Notes under the pieces: model-generated | Told to the model about the DNA's origin: nothing | Database searches by the model: none | Seen by the model: the letters and a program-made list of their open reading frames with translations, nothing else | Program-made: the position numbers and the translations under genes | Shown: piece by piece, positions 8,625 through 16,561 of the stretch | Position numbering within the stretch: the stretch's first letter is position 1 | How the letters are laid out: each line of letters begins with the position of its first letter | DNA from: Lachnospiraceae bacterium | GTDB lineage: Bacteria > Bacillota > Clostridia > Lachnospirales > Lachnospiraceae | Length of the DNA stretch: 44,518 bases | Reading direction: 5' to 3' | NCBI GenBank assembly: GCA_024403415.1 | Contig: JAKSRY010000018.1 | Coordinates: 1-44,518, forward strand

Positions 8625-9074
8625 TTATTCACCCTTTTTCTGACCATAGGTGTAACTTGTCAGTTCATCCACTTCTTTAGACTCTGCAGCATTCAGTTCC
8701 TTCTTAAAGTCTTCAAAAGCCTTCTCTTTAAGCTTATTCTGAATCTTTGTTTCCTGCATTGCCTCTGTCAGTTTGATTCTTGCATTCTCAAGTTCACGCT
8801 CCGCGCGTTTAACCTGCTCCTGCTGCCTCAAAATATATTCATCCATTTTTTCAATGGCATAATCATTATTTTCGAGATCCTTTATATTTATAGCATCCTT
8901 ACGGATTCTTCTTCCTTCTTCAACATAATCTTCTTTTCGTTTTTCCAACGCTTGAAGCTTATCTGTCTCCTCATCAAGATGAAGACGTGCCCTTGAAAAA
9001 TCATTTTTTGCCTGATCTTCAAGTTTTTCCTTAATGTTCAAAATGCTCTGCATTCTATACTTGAATTTAGCCAT
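8625..9074 (-). CDS. fliJ: Flagellar export protein FliJ
   Basis: FliJ is the small coiled-coil stalk of the export ATPase complex, acting with FliI and FliH and cycling empty chaperones. The 149-residue protein is almost wholly helical and charged. Its start, MAKFKYRMQSILNIKEKLE, is typical of the family, and heptads continue through EEQVKR-type segments to about residue 125. It starts just 11 nt after fliI and its stop abuts the start of the motE-like gene. Sequence conservation in FliJ is low, so the order fliI-fliJ and the N-terminal motif carry the identification. Confidence 0.92.
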   Translation of the reverse strand: MAKFKYRMQSILNIKEKLEDQAKNDFSRARLHLDEETDKLQALEKRKEDYVEEGRRIRKDAINIKDLENNDYAIEKMDEYILRQQEQVKRAERELENARIKLTEAMQETKIQNKLKEKAFEDFKKELNAAESKEVDELTSYTYGQKKGE

Positions 9075-9085
9075 CTTCTACCCTG

Positions 9086-10396
9086 TTAATCAAACAGATT
9101 CTTGAGCATATCTATAGTTTCCTCAAGAGTAAACTTCGCATCAGTTTCCTGCAAAAGAAATCTGTTAACCGAATCTATCTTCGAAATAGCATTATCTATA
9201 TTCGGATTTGACCCTGCTCTGTAAGCGCCTATATTTATCAAATCCTCTGCTTCATTATATGTTGCCAGCACGTTCTTTAATTTACCTGCCGCAGCCTTAT
9301 GTTCTTTAGTTGCAATCTGTGACATACAACGGCTGATTGATTGAAGAACATCAATAGCAGGATAATGATTTTTATGCGCCAGACGCCTGTCCAGCATAAT
9401 ATGTCCATCCAATATGGATCTTGCAGTATCGGTAATCGGTTCATTAAAATCGTCACCGTCAACAAGTACTGTATACAATCCAGTAATTGATCCCTTATCC
9501 GAACATCCGGCTCTTTCAAGGAGCTTAGGCAGTTCGGCATATACCGAAGGCGGATATCCTCGTGATACCGGTGGTTCTCCGGAGGCAAGACCAATTTCTC
9601 TTTGTGCCATGCAAAAACGAGTCATCGAATCCATCATAAGAAGAACATCTCTTCCCTGATCTCTAAAATATTCAGCAATTGCCGTAGCAGTTTGCGCCGC
9701 TTTTTTTCTTTCAAGAGCAGGCTTATCAGATGTAGCAACCACAACTATAGACCGCTGCATACCTTCCGGGCCAAGGTCTCTTTCAATAAATTCTCGAACC
9801 TCACGCCCACGCTCTCCAATCAAAGCAATGACATTTATATCAGCTTTAGTGTTTCTTGCAAACATGCCCATGAGTGTAGATTTTCCTACACCGGATCCTG
9901 CAAATATTCCAATTCTTTGTCCCTTACCAATGGTAATAAGCCCATCAACCGCTTTCACTCCAAGTGGAAGAATGTCACTTATTATCTTACGGCTCATAGG
10001 GTCAGGCGCGGGTGCTTCAACCGAATACTCAACCCCAGGCATGTTTTCGATGCCTTCCATTCGGCCAAGGCCGTCAACAACACTTCCCAATAATTCCTCA
10101 CTCACCTTAACAGTAAGTGGATTACCTGTATTTTCAATGCTGCTTCCGGGTCCAATTCCCGTGACAGGCTGATACGGCATCAAAAGATTCATCCCATCTT
10201 TGAAGCCAACGACTTCAGCCAAAGCCGGTTCTATACTTTCACTTATTTCACTTGGATAAATATAACAAAGATCTCCAAGTTTTGCCTGAGGTCCCATAGC
10301 TTCAATGGTAAGTCCTACCGCATTCACAACTTTACCGCGAACCTTATATAACTTTTCTCCGAATATGCTGTTATATTTATCAAAATCTATATTCAT
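9086..10396 (-). CDS. fliI: Flagellum-specific ATPase FliI
   Basis: FliI is the ATPase that powers and orders flagellar type III export; it resembles the F1 beta subunit. The 436-residue protein has the P-loop GSGVGKST at residues 167-174, preceded by LPLGVKAVDGLITIGKGQR. The Walker B strand is DVLLMMDSMTRF, and the family signature SGEPPVSRGYPPSVYAELPKLLERAG is present, as is the GSITGLYTVLVDGDD stretch. All expected catalytic parts are visible and the length is normal. It is followed 11 nt later by fliJ and preceded by fliH after a 79-nt spacer, the longest gap in this part of the operon. Confidence 0.98.
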   Translation of the reverse strand: MNIDFDKYNSIFGEKLYKVRGKVVNAVGLTIEAMGPQAKLGDLCYIYPSEISESIEPALAEVVGFKDGMNLLMPYQPVTGIGPGSSIENTGNPLTVKVSEELLGSVVDGLGRMEGIENMPGVEYSVEAPAPDPMSRKIISDILPLGVKAVDGLITIGKGQRIGIFAGSGVGKSTLMGMFARNTKADINVIALIGERGREVREFIERDLGPEGMQRSIVVVATSDKPALERKKAAQTATAIAEYFRDQGRDVLLMMDSMTRFCMAQREIGLASGEPPVSRGYPPSVYAELPKLLERAGCSDKGSITGLYTVLVDGDDFNEPITDTARSILDGHIMLDRRLAHKNHYPAIDVLQSISRCMSQIATKEHKAAAGKLKNVLATYNEAEDLINIGAYRAGSNPNIDNAISKIDSVNRFLLQETDAKFTLEETIDMLKNLFD

Positions 10397-10475
10397 AAAG
10401 ATATATTCACTTCATAAAAATATAATCTGTTTTTTATTCAGGTTTTTGCTTACGTTTTTCGCGCAAGACCAGTAT

Positions 10476-11363
10476 TTAAACCTTTCTGTAAGCAAGAAGC
10501 ATGAGTTTTTTCTTAAGTTCCTTAAGTTCCGTTTCAAGAGAACAGTCAAAAACTCCGTTTTCCGTTTCAATCATACAGCCGGATGGTGCAAGTGTTGCAT
10601 CCTGAATAAAATCCACGTTATCTTCGAGCAGACCTGTTTCTGCAAGTAATGCCTCTTTTCTTGAAACAATATCCGGATAACATTCTTTTGAAATATGAAT
10701 CACAATATTTTTCGCTGCTCCGGAATCATTAATTGTATTAGTCAGGATATTAAAAATGATTCCGCTGTATGAATCAAGCTCAACCTTAAAGATTCTTTCA
10801 TATATATCAGTCACAAGATCCATCATCTGCGGCTCAATTTCTTCCATTTTAGCCTGATAATCTTCTTCCAGCTGCTTGCAATAATCCATAGCCTGCTGCT
10901 TAATTTCTTCAGCCTCTGCCATTCCCCTTGCATAGCCGTCCTGATACCCCTCTTTTGAGCCATTTTCGTATGCCTGTTCTTTAAGTCGTTCGGCTGTCTC
11001 ATTTGCATCATCCAGAATATATGAAGCTTCCTGCTGAAGTCTGTCCAGTTCTGATTTTGCAATATCAATCTGCTCATTCAAGGCATCAAGTTCCGATGTA
11101 TCAACAGCAACAGGTTCTGAAGCCTTGATAATTCCATCACCTGCATTCTCATCAAGAAGAGCATCAATATTCTCTGCCATAATTCCGGCAGTAAACCCGT
11201 CACCATCTTCCTCGCCATTCACCTCGTCATCATATCCGATGTATGCGAGTCTTCTTCGTCTTTCCTCTTCTTCCTGTATTCTTTTGGACAGTATTTCTGA
11301 AGTTTCAACAACCCTTGAATCCTCATCAACGGCTACGAAAAAGCCTTTCAAAACATTAGACAA
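10476..11363 (-). CDS. fliH: Flagellar assembly protein FliH
   Basis: FliH binds FliI, inhibits its ATPase and tethers it to the export gate and the C-ring. The 295-residue protein has an acidic, disordered N-terminal part (about 30-95), a long helical region with the YENGSKEGYQDGYARGMAEAE segment (about 145-170) carrying the Gly-spaced GxxxG repeat typical of FliH, and a C-terminal globular domain resembling V-ATPase subunit E (about 185-290). The start is TTG at 11363, in an 8-nt overlap with the end of fliG, with GGAGGTG 10 nt upstream. This is the same overlap form as motA/motB. Confidence 0.9.
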   Translation of the reverse strand: MSNVLKGFFVAVDEDSRVVETSEILSKRIQEEEERRRRLAYIGYDDEVNGEEDGDGFTAGIMAENIDALLDENAGDGIIKASEPVAVDTSELDALNEQIDIAKSELDRLQQEASYILDDANETAERLKEQAYENGSKEGYQDGYARGMAEAEEIKQQAMDYCKQLEEDYQAKMEEIEPQMMDLVTDIYERIFKVELDSYSGIIFNILTNTINDSGAAKNIVIHISKECYPDIVSRKEALLAETGLLEDNVDFIQDATLAPSGCMIETENGVFDCSLETELKELKKKLMLLAYRKV

Positions 11364-12375
11364 CTATCTCGTCACCTCCGCCTCTTGAAATAACGATTTC
11401 GCCGGAATCTTCAAGCTTACGAATAACTGCAACTATCTTCTGCTGTGCGTCTTCAACATCTTTCATACGCACAGGGCCCATGAACTCCATATCTTCCTTT
11501 ATCATTTCTGCAAGTCGTTTAGAAAGATTATCGAAGATTGCATTCTGTACCTGTTCATTTGCACCCTTACATGCAATTGCAAGATCTGAATTTTCCACAT
11601 CACGAAGAACTCTCTGTATAGATCTGTCATCAAGCAACAGGATATCTTCGAATACGAACATCTTCTTTCTGATTTCATCAGCAAGCTCGGGTTCTTCGAT
11701 TTCCAAAGTTTCCATGATATGTTTTTCTGTTCCACGGTCAACTGTATTAAGAATTTCAACAACAGCATCCACACCACCGATAATTGTATAATCCTGGTTA
11801 ACCAGTGAAGCAAGTTTGGATTCAAGTACTTTTTCAACTTCTTTAATAACATCCGGCGAAGTTCTGTCCATTACAGCGATACGCTTTGCGACATCCGCCT
11901 GTCTGTCCGGCGGCAATGCCGAAACAATAAGGGCTGCCTGGCCTGCCGGAAGATATGAAAGAATAAGCGCAATAGTCTGCGGATGTTCATCCTGAATAAA
12001 GTTAAACAGCTGTGTTGCATCCGTCTTACGTACAAACTCAAACGGCTTAACCTGCAATGAAGCCGTAAGTCTTGTAATAACATCCACCGCCTTTTCATTA
12101 CCAAAGGATTTTTCAAGCAATTCTTTTGCGTAATTAATACCACCCTCCGCAATATACTGCTGGGCAAGACATATCTGATAAAACTCCTCTATTACCAATT
12201 CCTTGGTTTGTGGAGTAACTGCTCTTGTGTTGGCAATTTCAAGCGTCAGCTCTTCTATTTCCTCTTCTTTAAGGTGCTTAAACAATAAGGCCGACTTTTC
12301 GGGACCCAATGCTATAAGCAGAACGGCGGCCTTCTGAATACCACCTAATACTTCTTCCTGAACTCTGGCCATCAT
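11356..12375 (-). CDS. fliG: Flagellar motor switch protein FliG
   Basis: FliG links the MS ring (FliF) to the C-ring (FliM) and receives torque from MotA. The 339-residue protein has all three domains: the N-terminal FliF-binding part (about 10-100, GIQKAAVLLIALGPE), the middle domain with the EHPQT motif at about 130-134, and the C-terminal torque domain with the charged residues of FVFEDILLLDDRSIQRVLRDVE. The first ATG follows the fliF stop directly and a second ATG is 3 nt later; either may be used. A Gly-rich run in the last residues (RGGGDEIVV) overlaps the ribosome site of fliH. Confidence 0.98.
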   Translation of the reverse strand: MMARVQEEVLGGIQKAAVLLIALGPEKSALLFKHLKEEEIEELTLEIANTRAVTPQTKELVIEEFYQICLAQQYIAEGGINYAKELLEKSFGNEKAVDVITRLTASLQVKPFEFVRKTDATQLFNFIQDEHPQTIALILSYLPAGQAALIVSALPPDRQADVAKRIAVMDRTSPDVIKEVEKVLESKLASLVNQDYTIIGGVDAVVEILNTVDRGTEKHIMETLEIEEPELADEIRKKMFVFEDILLLDDRSIQRVLRDVENSDLAIACKGANEQVQNAIFDNLSKRLAEMIKEDMEFMGPVRMKDVEDAQQKIVAVIRKLEDSGEIVISRGGGDEIVV

Positions 12376-13977
12376 TTACCCCCATTCTTCGTTAAGCCAA
12401 TTGCGCAAAAGCTGTGCTGCGGCTTCCGGATTTTCATCAATGAATTTTTCAACCATAATTCTGGTTTCTGACTTACTTTCAAGTCCAATATCCTCTATAT
12501 CTGATTCAGGCTGTGACTGAAGAAGAGTTTCCACTGTAAGTTCTTCCTCTTCCTCCGGTTCCTTCTCTGTCTTCATGCTTCTTAATACAACGAATAACAG
12601 CAGACCAAGAATTGCTACTATCAGAACAATGGTCATAATATCCGTCATTTCAATTCCGAGACCTTCCTCATCAAGACAGATATTTTCAAGATATCCAACA
12701 ATCGTGATATTATTCTTTGGGAAGCCGGTAGCATTGGCAACCATATCATACATGCTGTCATCAATTTCCATAGGTTCTCTTACCGAATTTGCAAGCTTAT
12801 ATTCATCCCAGGAAATACCATCAAGCAGTCCCTGTGCTTTAGCATCCGCTTCCTTAATAAAATTACACTTTGTAACAGCTAAGGATATTGAAGAATTATT
12901 ATAATCAGGGGCTCCACCAGGTGTTGTTTTATCTGTAATTCTCTCTGAAGGCAAATATTTTCTGTCTGCTTCTTCTACCGCTGATGATGAATGCTGATTA
13001 TCTCTCCAAACATATTCGGTATCCCCATTGGTATCTGTTCCGGGAACATCCTGATTTCCATTTTCAGCTTCAGATGTATAAGTTCTTTCGGAAGCCAGAT
13101 ATCCCTGTGTCTGACCATCCTCTACATAATACTGATGATCTGTTTCTGAATATGTGCTGAAATCGACATTTAAGTTAACGGCAGCTTCAACCTTGTCATA
13201 TTCGCCGGTTCCAAGAACTACCTGCTTAACCTCATTTTTGATTTTGTTTTCCCATTGAGATTTGATAGATAATTGAGAAGATGCCACACCAGACACACTA
13301 TAATTATCTGCACCTGAAAAGAGAACGTCTCCATCAGTACTGTGCACAACTATGTTCTCATCTGTTTTATTTCCGAGTGCAACCGCAATTGCATGTGCAA
13401 GACCGGCTGCCTGTTCCGGGGTCATTTCTTTTCCTTCAAGATCAAGAACCACCCATGCAGATGACTCTTCTTCTTTGGCAATCAGAGTACCGTCATTCTC
13501 CGGAATGTACAATTCAACCGTAGCGCTCTTCACGAAAGAGAACTTACCAAGAATATCCTGTGCCAAACGCTTTTCAAGATATACCTCATACTTTTTCTGT
13601 TTATCAGATTCTGTTGTTGAGAATCCACCATCAGTAACATTATCAATAGTATACGCACTTGACTGAATATCATTGGCTCCAAGCAAAAGGTTAGCCTGTG
13701 ACTGCTGATTCTGATTAATCTTAATTAACAGTCCATCATCTGAGATTGTGTAATCAAGACCTTCTCCATTCAGAAGCTCAGTTACTTCCGAAGCTTCCTT
13801 TGTTGTATCACAATTAATCAGCGTCACATACTGTGGTTTGCTGATTACTGAGATAACAATTGCAAGAGCAAGAATAATTCCTGCTGCAGCAGCAATAATA
13901 TACGTTTTTTGTTTTGTAGTGAATTTATTCCACCAGTCAAGAACCTTTTTAAGCAGGTTTTTAATTCTATCAGCCAT
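12376..13977 (-). CDS. fliF: Flagellar M-ring protein FliF
   Basis: FliF forms the membrane MS ring, the first structure built in the flagellum. At 533 residues it is of usual length. The N-terminal membrane helix is at about 23-46 (KTYIIAAAAGIILALAIVI). The YscJ/FliF ring-building domains follow (about 48-220), with the LLLGANDIQSS and EVYLEKRLAQDILGKFSFVKSATVELYIPE stretches. A long variable outer loop is next (about 290-350), then the second membrane helix (about 445-466, IMTIVLIVAILGLLLFVVL). The C-terminal acidic FliG-binding tail ends AAQLLRNWLNEEWG. It is preceded by fliE after 18 nt, and its stop abuts fliG. Confidence 0.97.
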   Translation of the reverse strand: MADRIKNLLKKVLDWWNKFTTKQKTYIIAAAAGIILALAIVISVISKPQYVTLINCDTTKEASEVTELLNGEGLDYTISDDGLLIKINQNQQSQANLLLGANDIQSSAYTIDNVTDGGFSTTESDKQKKYEVYLEKRLAQDILGKFSFVKSATVELYIPENDGTLIAKEEESSAWVVLDLEGKEMTPEQAAGLAHAIAVALGNKTDENIVVHSTDGDVLFSGADNYSVSGVASSQLSIKSQWENKIKNEVKQVVLGTGEYDKVEAAVNLNVDFSTYSETDHQYYVEDGQTQGYLASERTYTSEAENGNQDVPGTDTNGDTEYVWRDNQHSSSAVEEADRKYLPSERITDKTTPGGAPDYNNSSISLAVTKCNFIKEADAKAQGLLDGISWDEYKLANSVREPMEIDDSMYDMVANATGFPKNNITIVGYLENICLDEEGLGIEMTDIMTIVLIVAILGLLLFVVLRSMKTEKEPEEEEELTVETLLQSQPESDIEDIGLESKSETRIMVEKFIDENPEAAAQLLRNWLNEEWG

Positions 13978-13995
13978 TTTTTAGCTCCCAAACCA

Positions 13996-14310
13996 TTAAA
14001 TCTGCATCTGCATTATTTCTTTGTACGCTTCAAGCACCTTATCCCTGATTGCAACAGTGTACTGAAGTGCCGTACTTGCCTTCTGCAATGCAATTGACAA
14101 TTCATGCGTATTGTCTGTTTCTCCGAGTGCCCATCTTAACTCTTCGTTCTCTGCATCAGACAAATAGGAATTGGTAGTCGAAAGATTTTCAACTGCCTTG
14201 TCAAATAATGAAGTAAATTCCCCCGTGGGCTGTATGTTGGCAATTGAAGAGTTTTCTGCTGCCTTTTGAATGGCGCCGGAACTTATATTGTAAAAACTGG
14301 AAATATCCAT
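13996..14310 (-). CDS. fliE: Flagellar hook-basal body complex protein FliE
   Basis: FliE is the small adaptor joining the MS ring and the rod. The 104-residue protein ends with the conserved helical segment: NTHELSIALQKASTALQYTV, then AIRDKVLEAYKEIMQMQI, where the family motif is (D)VHxxMIALxKAxxSLxLxxxVRNKxxxAYxEIMxMQI. The ATG at 14310 has a GGGAG site. It is the third gene of the operon, after flgB and flgC, as in Bacillus subtilis and most Clostridia. Confidence 0.96.
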   Translation of the reverse strand: MDISSFYNISSGAIQKAAENSSIANIQPTGEFTSLFDKAVENLSTTNSYLSDAENEELRWALGETDNTHELSIALQKASTALQYTVAIRDKVLEAYKEIMQMQI

Positions 14311-14349
14311 ATTTTATGCTCCCATCACTTTACGTTAATAAATTTCCTT

Positions 14350-14366
14350 ACAGGTGACTAACCTGT
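14350..14366 (-). promoter_or_regulatory. Small hairpin in the flgC-fliE spacer
   Basis: The 93-nt spacer between flgC and fliE holds a perfect 6-bp inverted repeat (ACAGGT / ACCTGT) around a 5-nt loop. No T-run follows on the minus strand, so it is not a convincing terminator. It may affect mRNA stability, but no function is shown. Confidence 0.4.
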
Positions 14367-14403
14367 CATTTCATAAATCTGTTACGTTGCTTGCCATGGC
14401 TTA

Positions 14404-14853
14404 TCATGAACCTGCCATTTCAAGTCCCTTCATTGCAATCTCTTTAGATGCATTGAAAGCAGTCGCATTTGCCTCATATGCTCTTGAAGCATCAATGAGA
14501 TTAGTCATTTCAGTAACAATATTTACATTGGGATATGTTACATATCCGTTCTCATCTGCATCGGGATGTGCCGGATCATATACCATGTTCATCTGTGTCC
14601 AGTCATCCTCAGATACTGAAGAAACCTTAACTCCCTGACCTGTATATTTTTCTGATGCATGACCAAGATATGCCTTAAAGTTAGCTGGTGTTGCATTCTT
14701 TTCTTCAAAGGTTACAACCTTACGCTTATAAGGTGTTCCATCTGCGGTACGTGTTGTATTTGCATTTGCCACATTCTCCGCAATAACATCCATACGATAT
14801 CTTTCAGCAGTCAGACCTGACGCATTAATATTAAAAGAATTAAATATACTCAT
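14404..14853 (-). CDS. flgC: Flagellar basal-body rod protein FlgC
   Basis: FlgC is a proximal rod subunit. The 149-residue protein starts MSIFNSFNINASGLTAERYRMD and continues VIAENVANANTTRT, the rod/hook D0 signature. It also contains the FlgC-type GVKVSSVSEDDWTQMNMVYDPAHPDADENGYV stretch. The C-terminal helix (about 118-147) contains MTNLIDASRAYEANATAFNASKEI. Length and motifs are normal for the family. It follows flgB by 62 nt. Confidence 0.97.
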   Translation of the reverse strand: MSIFNSFNINASGLTAERYRMDVIAENVANANTTRTADGTPYKRKVVTFEEKNATPANFKAYLGHASEKYTGQGVKVSSVSEDDWTQMNMVYDPAHPDADENGYVTYPNVNIVTEMTNLIDASRAYEANATAFNASKEIAMKGLEMAGS

Positions 14854-14915
14854 TTATTGTCCTTTCTAAAAAACTTATCATGATTCCAATATCTACAAAC
14901 ATCAGTTTTCAGAAT

Positions 14916-15305
14916 TTATTTTATAACCATCTTCAAATTGGCAAATTCCTGATTGATACCTGTAATAAGTCCCTGATATTTAAGCTGGTTGGCAGCAAGT
15001 TCCACATTCTCTGTATCAATATCAACATTATTGCCATCGATACGATATGAGAAATTGGCTGCATCCGTATACACCCTCGGTTTAAGTTCTGTCGAACTCA
15101 GATGTGCCACCTTTGAATCAACTGTCTCATATCTTGATTCTCCAAGAGCTATTGAAAGCTGACTCTCAAAATCAATGTCTTTCCTCTTGTATCCCGGAGT
15201 ATCGACATTGGCTATATTATTTCCGATAACCTGATTTCGCTGCCATGCAGCATCAGCAGTTTTTTGAAGAACATTAATGTAATCAAATACATTTGAATTA
15301 ATCAT
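14916..15305 (-). CDS. flgB: Flagellar basal-body rod protein FlgB
   Basis: FlgB is the most membrane-proximal rod protein and here the first gene of the fla operon. The 129-residue protein has the D0 signature RNQVIGNNIANVDTPGYKRKDIDFE (about 23-47) and the C-terminal NVDIDTENVELAANQLKYQ stretch (about 90-108), both typical of FlgB. The ATG at 15305 has an AAGGAGAGAG site directly upstream, and a sigma-A-type promoter ends about 42 nt before the start, so the untranslated leader is short. Confidence 0.97.
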   Translation of the reverse strand: MINSNVFDYINVLQKTADAAWQRNQVIGNNIANVDTPGYKRKDIDFESQLSIALGESRYETVDSKVAHLSSTELKPRVYTDAANFSYRIDGNNVDIDTENVELAANQLKYQGLITGINQEFANLKMVIK

Positions 15306-15346
15306 ACTCTCTCCTTATTAATGGGCATACTTCACCCACCATATTT

Positions 15347-15374
15347 ATTATAGATAATCCACCAAAAAAGACAA
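15347..15374 (-). promoter_or_regulatory. Predicted sigma-A promoter of the fla operon
   Basis: On the minus strand a TTGTCT -35 element (15369-15374) is followed after 16 nt by a perfect TATAAT -10 element (15347-15352). The start point would be near 15340, leaving a leader of about 35 nt before flgB. No sigma-28 or sigma-54 type element was seen, so the operon appears to be read by the housekeeping polymerase, as is the B. subtilis fla/che operon from its main promoter. Confidence 0.75.
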
Positions 15375-15391
15375 GACATTTTTAATCAAAA

Positions 15392-15409
15392 ACCACATTA
15401 TGTAGTGGT
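15392..15409 (-). promoter_or_regulatory. Palindrome upstream of the fla promoter
   Basis: An inverted repeat ACCAC-N8-GTGGT ends 18 nt upstream of the fla -35 element. On the minus strand it runs into TTTTT, so it could be a weak second terminator for codY readthrough. Equally, it could be an operator for a regulator of the fla operon. The stem is short (5 bp) and the two readings cannot be separated here. Confidence 0.35.
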
Positions 15410-15491
15410 AGTTTGTGTTAACATAATACCATATCTTGTCGTTGTTGTATGCCTGAAAATGCCGATTTTTCAAGCTTTTTGGCCACCGGCC

Positions 15492-15519
15492 TAGTAGTTA
15501 TTGCTTAACATAACCACTA
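15492..15519 (-). repeat. Imperfect inverted repeat in the codY-flgB spacer
   Basis: A 10-bp inverted repeat (TAGTGGTTAT / ATAACTACTA on the minus strand, one G-T pair) with an 8-nt loop lies in the 347-nt codY-flgB spacer. It lies next to a GGCCGGTGGCC stretch. A short TTAACATAA word in its loop region recurs at about 15418-15426. Apart from this, the fla promoter, the nearby palindrome and the codY terminator, I see no other feature in this spacer. Confidence 0.4.
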
Positions 15520-15575
15520 TATATTGTATTAATATGACATAGATGCTACACGCTTACCTCATCGCAATAACATAT

Positions 15576-15609
15576 AAAAAAGGATTTATGAATGAACATA
15601 AATCCTTTT
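15576..15609 (-). terminator. Rho-independent terminator of codY
   Basis: A perfect 12-bp stem (left arm 15579-15590, right arm 15597-15608) with a 6-nt loop is followed on the minus strand by six T residues (the A-run at 15576-15581). It begins about 45 nt after the codY stop. It separates codY transcription from the fla promoter. Confidence 0.9.
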
Positions 15610-15652
15610 ATACCTGCCAATCCATTATGCCATATTAATTTATAAATAGCCT

Positions 15653-16438
15653 CTAGTGCATTTTCTCTTCCTTCAGTCTCTTAATCTCATCAAACACCAG
15701 ATCATTAAGTACCTTGATATACGTTCCCTTCATCCCTGAAGAACGTGATTCAATGACACCGGCTGATTCGAACTTACGAAGAGCATTAACAATAACTGAT
15801 CTTGTTATACCTACTCTATCGGCTATCTTTGATGCTACCAATATTCCTTCAGTACCATTTAGTTCGTCAAATATATGAACAACTGCTTCCAATTCGGAAT
15901 ATGACAATGTGTTCAAAGCTGACTGAATAACATTCAGTTTACGAACTTCCTCCGCATTTTCTTCGTTAACAGCTCTTAACATTTCAAGTCCGACCACTGT
16001 CGTTCCATACTCGCATAATATTATATCGTCAATTTCGTACTGATCTATAGCCTTATATATAAATAAAGTTCCCAATCTGTCTCCGGAAATTTCGATAGGC
16101 GCAATTATTGCTCGAAACTTCGTAACTGCATCTTCATTAAATCCCAGAGTCTCCAGATTTACATTCTCTTTAGTGGAAAGAACGGAAAGGAGTCTCTCAT
16201 TAAGCATTGAATCAATAAAACCACCAACATTATCAACAATAAGTTCAGTTATCGAATCAACCTTATCGGCATCTCCTATACCAAGCACCTTTCCCTTTTT
16301 TGAAATAACAAGCACATTCGATTCAAGTATTTCACACAGAACGGAACAAAAATCATTAAATACAACTTTGCTTGAACTGTTGTTATGAAGAAGTTTGCCA
16401 ATTTTTCTGGTCTTATCCAATAATTGAACACTACTCAT
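15653..16438 (-). CDS. codY: GTP- and branched-chain amino acid-sensing regulator CodY
   Basis: CodY is a global repressor in low-GC Firmicutes that binds DNA when isoleucine/valine and GTP are plentiful. The 261-residue protein has the N-terminal GAF-type sensor (about 1-155, from LLDKTRKIGKLLHNN to the GTLFIYK strand), a linker helix, and the winged helix at the C-terminus. The winged helix has the highly conserved ASKIADRVGITRSVIVNALRKFESAGVIESRSSGMKGTYI (about 202-241). It has its own promoter and a strong terminator. It lies between topA and the fla operon. In B. subtilis CodY represses the fla/che promoter, so its place upstream of flgB is notable. Confidence 0.97.
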   Translation of the reverse strand: MSSVQLLDKTRKIGKLLHNNSSSKVVFNDFCSVLCEILESNVLVISKKGKVLGIGDADKVDSITELIVDNVGGFIDSMLNERLLSVLSTKENVNLETLGFNEDAVTKFRAIIAPIEISGDRLGTLFIYKAIDQYEIDDIILCEYGTTVVGLEMLRAVNEENAEEVRKLNVIQSALNTLSYSELEAVVHIFDELNGTEGILVASKIADRVGITRSVIVNALRKFESAGVIESRSSGMKGTYIKVLNDLVFDEIKRLKEEKMH

Positions 16439-16478
16439 AAAAAATACCTCCGAATGTGAAAAGTCACTTTACGAAGGT

Positions 16479-16507
16479 ATTGTATCACGATTTATATAAT
16501 TTTTCAA
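16479..16507 (-). promoter_or_regulatory. Predicted sigma-A promoter of codY
   Basis: On the minus strand TTGAAA (16502-16507) and TACAAT (16479-16484) are separated by 17 nt. The predicted start near 16472 gives a leader of about 34 nt, with GGAGGT before the codY ATG. The topA-codY spacer shows no convincing terminator, so topA readthrough into codY is also possible. Confidence 0.7.
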
Positions 16508-16561
16508 CTAATTGTCAGATAATTCAAGATATTACAGGTACTTTTCTGTCGTTTTATATCT

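Noticed and set aside
9414-10172. Plus-strand open frames opposite fliI
   Set aside because: They lie antisense to a fully conserved ATPase gene and have no start context or recognisable product.
15440-15480. Possible CodY box upstream of flgB
   Set aside because: The best match to AATTTTCWGAAAATT (around CATTTTCAGGCATAC on the minus strand) has about five mismatches and lies some 75 nt or more from the -35 element; this is within chance in AT-rich DNA.
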